From: an uncultured Bryobacteraceae bacterium
Lineage (GTDB): Bacteria; Acidobacteriota; Terriglobia; Bryobacterales; Bryobacteraceae
Direction: 5' to 3'
DNA length: 64,000 nt
Assembly: GCA_938003835.1 (NCBI GenBank)
Contig: CALKXJ010000026.1
Location: 1-64,000 of the forward strand
A program made the position numbers and the translations under genes. Under the pieces are notes generated by a model. The model was not told where the DNA came from. It ran no database searches and saw only the letters and a program-made list of their open reading frames with translations. Shown here in pieces: positions 52,873-60,641 of the stretch (its first letter is position 1; every line of letters begins with the position of its first letter).

Positions 52873-54159
52873 ATGATGAGACAAACGGAGACGCGGGGCG
52901 AAATGGCTGAGGTGCCCGATCTATGGCTGCGGCGCGTGCTGCGCGTGCTTTTTGAACGGCGCGAGGCGAGCCGCGGAGAAATAGCACGCGCCACAGGGCT
53001 GGATTCCGCCGGGGTCGATCTGGCCGTACGCCGGCTCCTGCGGTGCGGGCTGGTGCGGCTCCTCGGCCCGGATCGTTCCCCCTCCGGGCGGCGGCGCGAG
53101 GTGCTGGCGCTCGAAGCCGAGGCGGGCTACTTCCTCGCCGTCGATCTCGAAGGCACCCGGGTCCGGTTCGGCCTCACCAACCTGCTCGCCGAGGTCCGCT
53201 ACCGCTGGGAGGAGCCGGTCGCTTTCGGTTCACGTTTCGAGATGCGCACCTTCGCCCGGGGCGTCGAGAAGGTCCTGCGGAATCTCACGCCGGAGGAACG
53301 GGACCGCCTGATCGCCATGGGCGTCAGCTACTCGGGCGTCATCGATCGCGAGGGCCGCATCACCGCCTTCAATCTGGGCTGGAAGGATTTCCCGCTCGAG
53401 CAGGAGATCGCCTGCGTGGTGGACCTGCCCTTCTTTCTGGGCAGCGAAAGCCTGATCAAGCTGATGGCCGAGCACTGGCAGGGCGCGGCCCGCTGCTGCG
53501 GCAACTGCTTCTTCGTCCACGTGGCCAACGGCGTCGGCTTTGCCGGCCTGGTGAACGGCCATCCGATGCGCGGCCGCGACGGCAACGCCGGCGAGATCGG
53601 CCATATCACGGTCGATCCGGCGGCGCCGGATCGCTGCAAGTGCGGCAAGACGGGGTGTCTGGAGGCGATCGCTTCGAGCCCCAACATCGTGCGCCAGTAC
53701 CGGGAACTGGCCGGACAAAGCCTGCCCAAGGTGCTGCTCGGCGACCAGGTGATGGAGGTCTTTCACCGCGCTCGAAGCCGGGATCCGGCGGCCATTGCGG
53801 TCATCGATCGCGCGGCGCGGTATCTCGGCCTGGCCCTGGCCCATGCAGCCAACCTGCTCAATCCCGAAGTGATCGTTCTCGGCGGTGACCTCATCCACGC
53901 GCAGGACCTCTTCCTGCCGCGCATCCGGGCCGAGCTCGCCCGACACGTGCTGCCGGAGATCTACGCCTCGCTCGAAGTGCGGTTTTCGGCCCTGGGCTTC
54001 GACAGCGGCTTGATCGGCGCCGCCTGTCTCGCCTTTCACGAGGCCCTGCGCGAGCCGGCACTGTTCGCCAAGATGCTCCGCAGCGCCCGATCGCGCCCGG
54101 CTTCCGCCAACCTGGCCCGGCTCGCCGCCGCCCGGGGGTCGCGCGCGGTGCGCCCCTGA
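52873..54159 (+). CDS. ROK-family transcriptional regulator
   Basis: A 428-residue ROK protein. The N-terminal part is a winged helix (about 15-65, RGEIARATGLDSAGVDLAVRRLLRCGLV), so it is a NagC/XylR-type regulator and not just a sugar kinase. The kinase-like domain has FFVHVANGVGFAGLVNG, GHITVDPAAP and the zinc motif CKCGKTGCLEA. Starts at 52873, 52876 and 52903 are all possible; the first two follow GGGAG closely. It lies upstream, on the same strand, of the Gfo/Idh/MocA and DUF1080 genes and probably controls them in response to a sugar. Confidence 0.9.
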   Translation: MMRQTETRGEMAEVPDLWLRRVLRVLFERREASRGEIARATGLDSAGVDLAVRRLLRCGLVRLLGPDRSPSGRRREVLALEAEAGYFLAVDLEGTRVRFGLTNLLAEVRYRWEEPVAFGSRFEMRTFARGVEKVLRNLTPEERDRLIAMGVSYSGVIDREGRITAFNLGWKDFPLEQEIACVVDLPFFLGSESLIKLMAEHWQGAARCCGNCFFVHVANGVGFAGLVNGHPMRGRDGNAGEIGHITVDPAAPDRCKCGKTGCLEAIASSPNIVRQYRELAGQSLPKVLLGDQVMEVFHRARSRDPAAIAVIDRAARYLGLALAHAANLLNPEVIVLGGDLIHAQDLFLPRIRAELARHVLPEIYASLEVRFSALGFDSGLIGAACLAFHEALREPALFAKMLRSARSRPASANLARLAAARGSRAVRP

Positions 54160-54233
54160 GTCCCCCTCGCCCGAGCCCTCGCTGTTAGACTGAAGGGCGC
54201 CGCTGCTCGGACGCGCGGCGAAGGAGGTTGCAG

Positions 54234-55529
54234 ATGTCTCAAGGAACTGTCCACCGCAGGAGCTTTCTCGGCGCCATGGCGGCCGGGGCCTCCGCGGCGC
54301 GTGCGGGTCCGCGCCGCCGTGTCGCCATCGTCGGCACCGGAGTGCGCGGCTCCGGCACCTGGGGCCGCGAGCTGCTCAAGTACCAGGGCCAGAATGTCGA
54401 AATCATCGCGCTGTGCGACATCAACCGGAAACGGCTCGAGGCAGCCCGCCAACGCATCGGCATCGACGTAGCCACCTACACCAACCTGGAGCGCATGCTC
54501 CGCGAGACCAGACCGGATCTGCTGATCGTCACCACGCGCGACTCCACCCACCACGAGCAGATCATCCTCGCCATGGAGATGGGCTTCGATGTCTTGACCG
54601 AAAAGCCCATGACCACCGACGAGAAGAAATGCCAAGCGATCCTCGACACCGAGCGAAAGACCGGGCGCAAAGTCACCGTCGCTTTCAACTACCGGTATTC
54701 CAACACGGCCCAGAAGATCAAGGAGCTCTTGATGGAGGGCGCCATCGGCCAGGTCACCTCGGTGGACTTTCACTGGTACCTGGACGTCTACCACGGCGCG
54801 GACTACTTCCGCCGCTGGCATGCGTACCGCGCCAATTCCGGCACGCTGTGGGTCCACAAGGCCACGCATCATTTCGACCTGATCAACTGGTACCTGGCGG
54901 CCGACCCGGTCGAGGTCTTCGCCTACGCCGCGCTGCGCAAGTACGGCCGCAACGGCCCCTTCCGCGGGACCAACTGCCGCACCTGCCCGCACAAGAGCGA
55001 CTGCCAGTTCTTCTGGGACATCACCAAGAGCCCGGAGCTGGTCAGCCTCTATGTCGAGGCCGAATCCGAAGACGGCTACATGCGCGACGCCTGCGTCTTT
55101 CGCAGCGACATCGACATCTGGGACACGATGGTGGCCAGCGTCCGCTACAGCTCCGGGGCGATGATGAGTTATTCGCTGAACGCCTTCATGCCGTACGAGG
55201 GTTACCATCTGGCCTTCAACGGCATGGACGGCCGCATCGAGGTGCGCGTCTACGAACGGCAGCCCTGGGAGGTCAAGCGCGAGGACGCCATCCGCGTGAC
55301 GCGCAACTTCGGCAAGAGCGAGGTGATCGTGCTGCCGTACGCGCCGGGCGGCCACTTCGGCGCCGACCCCCGCCTGATGGCGATGATCTTCGAGCCGAAC
55401 AAACCCGACCCGCTCGGCCAGCGCGCCGGCTCGCGCGCCGGCGCGATGTCGCTGCTCACAGGCGTGGCGGCCGACCGCAGCGCCCTGACCGGCAAGCCCG
55501 TCCGGATTGCCGACCTCATCCGGCTCTGA
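54234..55529 (+). CDS. Gfo/Idh/MocA-family oxidoreductase with Tat signal and cysteine cluster
   Basis: A 431-residue NAD(P)-dependent oxidoreductase acting on sugars. The N-terminus HRRSFLGAMAAGASAA is a twin-arginine signal, so it works outside the cytoplasm. The Rossmann domain begins VAIVGTGVRGSGTWG, and the family EKP motif is at 123-125 (LTEKPMTTDE); WVHKATHHFDLINW includes the catalytic-region histidines. Unusual is a cysteine group C248, C251, C257 and C287 (NCRTCPHKSDC) that could bind iron-sulfur or zinc. AAGGAGG lies six bases before the ATG. It precedes DUF1080 by 21 bp, suggesting a shared 3-keto-sugar pathway. Confidence 0.93.
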   Translation: MSQGTVHRRSFLGAMAAGASAARAGPRRRVAIVGTGVRGSGTWGRELLKYQGQNVEIIALCDINRKRLEAARQRIGIDVATYTNLERMLRETRPDLLIVTTRDSTHHEQIILAMEMGFDVLTEKPMTTDEKKCQAILDTERKTGRKVTVAFNYRYSNTAQKIKELLMEGAIGQVTSVDFHWYLDVYHGADYFRRWHAYRANSGTLWVHKATHHFDLINWYLAADPVEVFAYAALRKYGRNGPFRGTNCRTCPHKSDCQFFWDITKSPELVSLYVEAESEDGYMRDACVFRSDIDIWDTMVASVRYSSGAMMSYSLNAFMPYEGYHLAFNGMDGRIEVRVYERQPWEVKREDAIRVTRNFGKSEVIVLPYAPGGHFGADPRLMAMIFEPNKPDPLGQRAGSRAGAMSLLTGVAADRSALTGKPVRIADLIRL

Positions 55530-55550
55530 TTCTGCGTTAGAATCGGCGCT

Positions 55551-56147
55551 GTGAACCAGCACGGCGCCCTCGTTCTCCTGGCGGCGGCTCTCGTTGCCGC
55601 CGCCGCTGAGCCCGAGCCGTTATTCAACGGCAGGGACCTCGAAGGCTGGGACGGCGACCCGCGCCTGTGGCGCGTCGAGGACGGCATGATCGTCGGCTCG
55701 ACCGAGGGCGTGGAGCTCGAAGCCAACTCGTTCCTGATCAGCCGGCGCACGTTCACCAACTTCCATCTCGCGCTCGAGGTGAAGCTGCGCAATCACAACT
55801 CCGGCATCCAGTTCCGCAGCGAGGCGCTGCCCGGCTGGGTGGTGCGCGGCCTTCAGGCCGACATGGCCGAGGACAACTGGTGGGGCTCGATCTACGAGGA
55901 ACGCGGCACGCGGGGCGTCATTGTCAACGGCTGGAAGGGAAAGGCGGAAACCGTGGTCCGGCGCGGTGACTGGAACCGTTACGAGGTGCTCGCCAAAGGC
56001 GACTTCATCCAGCTCCGCGTCAACGGCCTCGTCACCGCTGAGCTTCAGGGCGAGCCCCCGCGCGCGGGCGTCATCGCGCTCCAACTGCATCGCGGCCCCC
56101 CGATGGAGGTCCGCTTCCGCAACATCCGGATCCGGGTTTTCGATTAG
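55551..56147 (+). CDS. DUF1080 (3-keto-glycoside hydrolase-like) protein
   Basis: A 198-residue exported protein of the DUF1080 family, whose characterised members hydrolyse 3-keto-glycosides. The signal peptide (LVLLAAALVAAAAEP) is followed by EPLFNGRDLEGWDGDPRLWRVEDGMIVGST, the standard family opening, then NFHLALEVKLRNHNSGIQFRSE and ending VRFRNIRIRVFD. Start: GTG at 55551, with a possible TAGAAT -10 just upstream. It follows a Gfo/Idh/MocA gene, a frequent pairing in Acidobacteriota and Planctomycetota; the pair could oxidise and cleave a glycoside. The activity is inferred. Confidence 0.9.
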   Translation: MNQHGALVLLAAALVAAAAEPEPLFNGRDLEGWDGDPRLWRVEDGMIVGSTEGVELEANSFLISRRTFTNFHLALEVKLRNHNSGIQFRSEALPGWVVRGLQADMAEDNWWGSIYEERGTRGVIVNGWKGKAETVVRRGDWNRYEVLAKGDFIQLRVNGLVTAELQGEPPRAGVIALQLHRGPPMEVRFRNIRIRVFD

Positions 56148-56158
56148 CCCGCCGGCCC

Positions 56159-58351
56159 CTATTGCTTGAGCCGCAACAGGAGCACCGCGTCGCCCCCGAG
56201 CTCGAGCGTCTCCCCGCCGGAGACCAGACGCGCCGCCTCCAGGCGCTGCCACCGGCCTTCCCGAAACAGCTCGGCGCTGCGGACCGAGCTCAGGGGTTGA
56301 GGCAGCTCGGCGGGCCGGATCCGGCAGGTGATGCTCCTGGCCTGTTCCTCGAGATTGGCCACGAGCACATAAGCTTCTCCCGAGCGGCTGTAAACGGCGG
56401 AGCTTGTACCCCGGTCGCTCAGGAGCACCGCCCGGTTGCGCCACCCCTCGAAGCGGTACTGCTCGAGATCGCCGAGGGGCTTCAGGATCTTGTAGAGCTC
56501 CACCGCTTCTTCGCTCGCCGGCCAGGGCGCCACCGAGGTCATCAAGGTGGCGATGGCGTGCTGGCGCCGCAGCCGCTTCGGGGCCCCCGCGGCAATCGTG
56601 CCGTAGCCGATCACCGCCCGCGGCCGCGCTCCGACGAAGTCCCACTCGAGCGGCAACTCCTCGGGCGGCGGCACGGAGACGGAGAGCTTGCCGTAGCTGA
56701 ACTCCATCCCGACCACGTAGTTGGCGAAGTTCTCCGTGGCGAACATCGGCGCTAGCGTGTTGTGCAGGATCATGATGCCGTTTGGGCCGACGCGCCTCCG
56801 CGTCCATTCCATCAGATCGATCAGCTCGTCGATGTCCCAGTGCGCCGTCTCGGAGATGGCCGCCGCGCCCAGGCCCTTTTCGCCCGTCACCCCGTTCCAC
56901 GCCTTGCCGACATGCAGCGGGTTGTTGCAGAACATGGCGAGGTTCCAGTCGTAGTAAGTGCCGTCGAAGGCGTGGTTGTCGAGCACACGGTCCACGGAGA
57001 ACTTCAGGAAATCGAGCCAGCCGGACTTCAGGCACATGTGGGCGCCATAGTAATCGTTGGGCCGGAGGTTCGCCTGGTCGTCCACGATGCGCCCCCAGAC
57101 GGTGCCGTACCTGGCGAATTCAGGCGTGCTCTGGTGAAGCTCGTGGTTGGAGAAGTAGGGCGCCGTCTTCATCCCGTACTTGTGGATGGTGGCGATGACG
57201 CGGTCCATCTTCTTCATCTCTTCCGGCGGATACGGCGGGTAGCTGCCGTCGCGCCAGAACAGCCCGTCGCCGTGGGCGTCGCCGTCATTGTGCAGGTGCA
57301 TGGTGGTGATGCCGTCCTCGGCGTTCTTGCGAATGTCCTCCTCGGAAACCCACTGACCGCGGTTGACCGCATAGGAGCGGTTGAGCCAAGGATTCCAGGC
57401 ATGACCCTCGAGGATCGGAATCCCCAGATCGTAGGCAAACCGGTAGGTTCCCTGAAGCGCGACATTGCCGCCCTTGGGCAGCTCATAGCGCGTCGAGAGA
57501 ATCACCGGATAGATGGCGACCGCCACACCGAGCGGATCCGTGCTGGCGGAGGCTTCGAAATAGCCGGTGCCCGGCTCACCCGTCAACTGGTAGTCCCACT
57601 GATACAAATCGTCGGAGACGAACCACTCGATTCCCTCCACCCCGCGGTTGGCGAAGACCGCATAAAGGGGAATCTGGCGCGTCCGCATCGGCAGGTCGAA
57701 GTGGGTGCCCGGCCGGATCTTGCCCCAGCGTCGGATCTGCCCTCCGCGCCAACTGAACAGCTCCGGATCCATCATCTCGCGAATGCCGGGGCGGTAGCCG
57801 TAGTCGGTCAGGCTCGGATCGAGCACCGTGCCGAGAACCTTGAAGTGACGAACGCGCGCCGGTTGAGGCCCCGCGATCAGCTCCTTTCGGATGCGCACGT
57901 AGCCCCAGCGGTACTCGTAGGTCGTCCGCGTGCGCAGGCCGCTCGGCGAGCCGGCGGTGTCGGCCAGCGCCGCCTCCACCGTTACCGTGACGGAGGGGCC
58001 TGGACCGGAGTCTGTCACCCTGGGGGCGCGGTCGCTGAGATCGCTGAAAATGAGCCTGGTCATCGCCTCGCGCTCGGAGGCCAGCTCGTTCGGAGGACTC
58101 GCAAGCTGGACGGCCGTTTCTATCGGGCGCACCAGCAGGTTCGCCGCGCGCCCGTGAGTGAGGCGGATGCGGGCGATGGCGCCTCCGCGCTCGAGGTCGT
58201 GTTCGAAGAGCCAGTAGCGGGTCGAGACGGCGAGCGTCCGCTCGGCGCGCGTCACCTCGATGGTGTCGGGCCACCAGGCGCGCGGCGCGGCAGGCTGCGC
58301 GGCCGAGACGGTCGCCGAACAGGCGGCGACGACAAACAGGGAGTATCTCAT
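56159..58351 (-). CDS. Secreted glycosidase-like protein of unknown specificity
   Basis: A 730-residue exported protein with signal peptide MRYSLFVVAACSATVSA. The first 300 residues are beta-rich (a lectin or supersandwich-like domain), the middle (about 310-600) has the pattern of a TIM-barrel glycosidase (GITTMHLHNDGDAHGDGLFW, KTAPYFSNHELH, FDGTYYDWNLAMFCNN with a candidate nucleophile aspartate, GIMILHNTLAPMF), and the end is a small beta domain. It resembles clans GH-D and related families, but I cannot give a GH number. The ATG at 58351 has GGAGCAGAAG upstream. It converges on the DUF1080 gene, so it may belong to the same carbohydrate locus. Confidence 0.65.
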   Translation of the reverse strand: MRYSLFVVAACSATVSAAQPAAPRAWWPDTIEVTRAERTLAVSTRYWLFEHDLERGGAIARIRLTHGRAANLLVRPIETAVQLASPPNELASEREAMTRLIFSDLSDRAPRVTDSGPGPSVTVTVEAALADTAGSPSGLRTRTTYEYRWGYVRIRKELIAGPQPARVRHFKVLGTVLDPSLTDYGYRPGIREMMDPELFSWRGGQIRRWGKIRPGTHFDLPMRTRQIPLYAVFANRGVEGIEWFVSDDLYQWDYQLTGEPGTGYFEASASTDPLGVAVAIYPVILSTRYELPKGGNVALQGTYRFAYDLGIPILEGHAWNPWLNRSYAVNRGQWVSEEDIRKNAEDGITTMHLHNDGDAHGDGLFWRDGSYPPYPPEEMKKMDRVIATIHKYGMKTAPYFSNHELHQSTPEFARYGTVWGRIVDDQANLRPNDYYGAHMCLKSGWLDFLKFSVDRVLDNHAFDGTYYDWNLAMFCNNPLHVGKAWNGVTGEKGLGAAAISETAHWDIDELIDLMEWTRRRVGPNGIMILHNTLAPMFATENFANYVVGMEFSYGKLSVSVPPPEELPLEWDFVGARPRAVIGYGTIAAGAPKRLRRQHAIATLMTSVAPWPASEEAVELYKILKPLGDLEQYRFEGWRNRAVLLSDRGTSSAVYSRSGEAYVLVANLEEQARSITCRIRPAELPQPLSSVRSAELFREGRWQRLEAARLVSGGETLELGGDAVLLLRLKQ

Positions 58352-58412
58352 CTTCTGCTCCGGAACTTCCCCGCAATTATAATGAAGGCTCCCCAAGCGA
58401 GGTGCGCGCGGC

Positions 58413-58976
58413 ATGATGCGGATTCTCTGTCTCGGCCTTCTTTCGGTGATGGCGGCGTGGGGCCAGACGCCGGGTGAGCTCCCGGTGGGCGCCATCGTCG
58501 CCTATTTCGGCGACACTGCCGCCCTGCCCGGGCACTGGCGGCTGTGCGACGGCAGCGTGGTGGAGGATCCGGCCTCGCCGCTTGCCGGCAAGGCCCTCCC
58601 CGATCTGCGCGGGCGCTTCCTGCGCGGCGCGGGCTGCTGCGAGCCGGAGGATGAGCCGGGCGCCTCGGGCGGGCGTGACCAGGCCCCGGCGCACTCGCAC
58701 CCCTTCAGCGCCAGCACGAACAACGTCTGGTTTTCTTCGACCAGCGTCTATGGCTGGAGCGATGAGGCCGCCCTCGCCGATGGGAGCCACGGCCGTACGC
58801 GTGCGAAGCGCCACGCGGCGCTCACCGTCCCCCGCTCGCCCACGGGCCGCGGCCCCTGGCCAAGCCACGGCCACATGGCCGGCAGCGCCTCTTTTTCCGG
58901 GGCCACGGCCAACAGCGGCGCGCACGACAACCGGCCCGCTTTCGTCTCGCTCCACTTCATCATCCGGATCAAGTAG
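58413..58976 (+). CDS. Secreted phage-tail-collar domain protein
   Basis: A 187-residue protein with a signal peptide ([16 protein letters not shown]) and then the tail collar signature [35 protein letters not shown]. The rest is His/Ser/Gly-rich ([15 protein letters not shown]) and ends [15 protein letters not shown], as collar proteins do. In phages this domain is at the tip of tail fibres. Here it is exported and adjacent to rlmH, so it is probably a domesticated or surface collar protein and not part of a prophage. The rlmH start codon follows its stop codon directly. Confidence 0.85.
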   Translation: MMRILCLGLLSVMAAWGQTPGELPVGAIVAYFGDTAALPGHWRLCDGSVVEDPASPLAGKALPDLRGRFLRGAGCCEPEDEPGASGGRDQAPAHSHPFSASTNNVWFSSTSVYGWSDEAALADGSHGRTRAKRHAALTVPRSPTGRGPWPSHGHMAGSASFSGATANSGAHDNRPAFVSLHFIIRIK

Positions 58977-59396
58977 GTGCGGATCTTTGTCTATTACCTC
59001 GGCCGGCCGCGTGACCCGCATGCCAACGCGCTCGCCGAGGAGTTCATCAAGCGCAGCCGCCGTTGGGCGCCCGTCGAGATGCGCGAGGTCGACCCCCGGC
59101 GCGCCGAGAGCTGGAGCAAGCCGGCCGGCGCCGCCCGCATCGCGCTCGATCCCGCCGGGAGGTTGCTCGATTCGGCGGCCTTCCTCGACCTGGTCCGCGA
59201 GGCGGAACACGCCGGGCGGGACCTGGTCTTTCTGGTGGGTGGAGCCGAGGGACTACCCCGAGACTGGCGCGAGTCGGCCCAAATGTTGCTGTCGCTCACG
59301 CCGCTGACGCTGCCGCACGAGCTCGCGCGCGCCATCTTGGCTGAGCAGATTTACCGGGCCCTGGCCACGCTGCGCGGCCATCCCTACCCGCGCTGA
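58977..59396 (+). CDS. rlmH: 23S rRNA pseudouridine-1915 N3-methyltransferase RlmH
   Basis: A 139-residue SPOUT methyltransferase that methylates pseudouridine 1915 in helix 69 of 23S rRNA. Family features are FLVGGAEGLPRDWRE (the SAM-binding knot), the SLTPLTLPHELARAILAEQIYRAL helix, and the conserved end HPYPR. It is a little shorter than the usual 155 residues, with compact loops. The start is the GTG at 58977, immediately after the stop of the collar gene; translation may be coupled. Confidence 0.93.
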   Translation: MRIFVYYLGRPRDPHANALAEEFIKRSRRWAPVEMREVDPRRAESWSKPAGAARIALDPAGRLLDSAAFLDLVREAEHAGRDLVFLVGGAEGLPRDWRESAQMLLSLTPLTLPHELARAILAEQIYRALATLRGHPYPR

Positions 59397-59488
59397 GCGG
59401 ACCGCCAGGCCGGTCGAGCCGAAGTCGGAATCGCTCCCGGCACGCGAACGAGGGCTATGCACGCGACACTACGGCTCTGCCGGTCTCG

Positions 59489-59702
59489 GAGCGCATCGTC
59501 ATCGATCCCGAGATCCTCGCCGGCAAGCCGGTAATCGGCGGCACGCGTATTGGAGCTCATCCTCGATCTGCTGGCGGCCGATCAGTCGGAAAACGACATT
59601 CTCGCCAGCTATCCGGGCCTCGTGCGCGCGGATATCCTCGCCTGCCTCGCTTATGCCAGCCATCTGGCTCACAAGTACAAAGCATTCCCGATTCCGGCCT
59701 GA
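59489..59702 (+). pseudogene. Frameshifted DUF433 antitoxin
   Basis: The translation RIVIDPEILAGKPVIGGTRI (to 59551) matches the start of DUF433, and ELILDLLAADQSENDILASY (59553 on, ending at the stop 59700-59702) is its second half in another frame. One extra base (59552) or two missing bases separate them. No start codon is visible in frame upstream. DUF433 proteins are antitoxins for DUF5615 PIN-like toxins, whose remnant follows directly. Confidence 0.75.
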
Positions 59703-59846
59703 ATGCGGCTGCTCGCCGAGGAGAATTTTCCGAAGCCGATCGTGGAGGCGCTTCACGGCGAGGCCGAGGCTCGCCCGCTGCTCGCACCGGATGCGAGACG
59801 GCTAAACAGCAATCCGGCTGACGCCGCTCAACAGACGGCTACTTGA
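59703..59846 (+). pseudogene. Truncated DUF5615 PIN-like toxin remnant
   Basis: The ATG at 59703 immediately follows the antitoxin stop and opens MRLLAEENFPKPIVEALHG, the typical N-terminus of DUF5615 with the acidic active-site pair. Only 47 codons remain, while the family has about 110, and the last 25 have no family resemblance. The 3' end overlaps the convergent ABC ATPase gene by 8 bp. The pair is a decayed toxin-antitoxin locus. Confidence 0.7.
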
Positions 59847-60576
59847 TCCGTTCGTCCTTCTCGATCTTGCCGTCGCGCAGGTGGACGATGCGGTGGGCGT
59901 GCATGGCGATGTCGTGTTCGTGCGTCACCAGCACGATCGTGTTGCCCTGCTGGTGCAAGCGGTCGAACAGCGCCATGATCTCGTTGCCGGTGGCGCTGTC
60001 CAGGTTCCCGGTGGGCTCGTCGGCGAGCAGGATCGACGGGTTGTTCACCAGCGCCCGCGCGATGGCCACTCTCTGGCGCTGGCCGCCGGAAAGTTCGCTC
60101 GGCTTGTGATACATGCGGTGCTCGAGATCGACGTTGCGCAGCGCCTGGCGCGCCCGCTCCTCGCGCACCTCGGCGGGCAGGCCGGCGTAGATCAGCGGCA
60201 GCTCGACATTGTGCAGCGCCGTCGCCCGCGGCAGAAGGTTGAAGGTCTGGAAGACGAAGCCGATCTCCTTGTTGCGGATTCGCGCCAGCTCGTCGTCATC
60301 CAGATCGCTCACCAGCCGGCCGTTGATGTAGTAAAGGCCCTTGGTGGGCGTATCCAGGCAGCCGATCAGGTTCATCAAAGTGGACTTGCCCGAACCGGAA
60401 GGCCCCATGAGCGCCACGTATTCGCCGCGCCGGATCTCCAGATCGACGCCGGCGACCGCGTGGATCTCCTGGTCGCCCATGATGTAGGTCTTCCACAAAT
60501 CGTAGGTGCGGATGACAATGCCGTCTCGCCGGAGCTGCTCGCCCCGGTCCGAAATCACCTCGGCTGCCTGTGCCAT
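59839..60576 (-). CDS. ABC transporter ATP-binding protein (MacB/LolD-like)
   Basis: A 245-residue ATPase with Walker [11 protein letters not shown]-loop [11 protein letters not shown], signature [15 protein letters not shown], Walker [13 protein letters not shown] and the switch H in LVTHEHDIA. It follows a MacA-like fusion-protein gene by 65 bp, which suggests a MacAB-type exporter, but no permease gene is present on either side. The ATG at 60576 is preferred over an upstream TTG. The preceding text [31 protein letters not shown] is the normal N-terminus of this group. Confidence 0.93.
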   Translation of the reverse strand: MAQAAEVISDRGEQLRRDGIVIRTYDLWKTYIMGDQEIHAVAGVDLEIRRGEYVALMGPSGSGKSTLMNLIGCLDTPTKGLYYINGRLVSDLDDDELARIRNKEIGFVFQTFNLLPRATALHNVELPLIYAGLPAEVREERARQALRNVDLEHRMYHKPSELSGGQRQRVAIARALVNNPSILLADEPTGNLDSATGNEIMALFDRLHQQGNTIVLVTHEHDIAMHAHRIVHLRDGKIEKDERIK

Positions 60577-60641
60577 GCTTTCTCGCTCCAGAATCAAACT
60601 GTTATGGCGCTGCCCGCTTCGCCCGCGTTACCCTGCCCGCC

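Noticed and set aside
58413-58976. Prophage at the tail-collar gene
   Set aside because: It has a signal peptide and only housekeeping neighbours (rlmH, ABC genes); no other phage gene is near.
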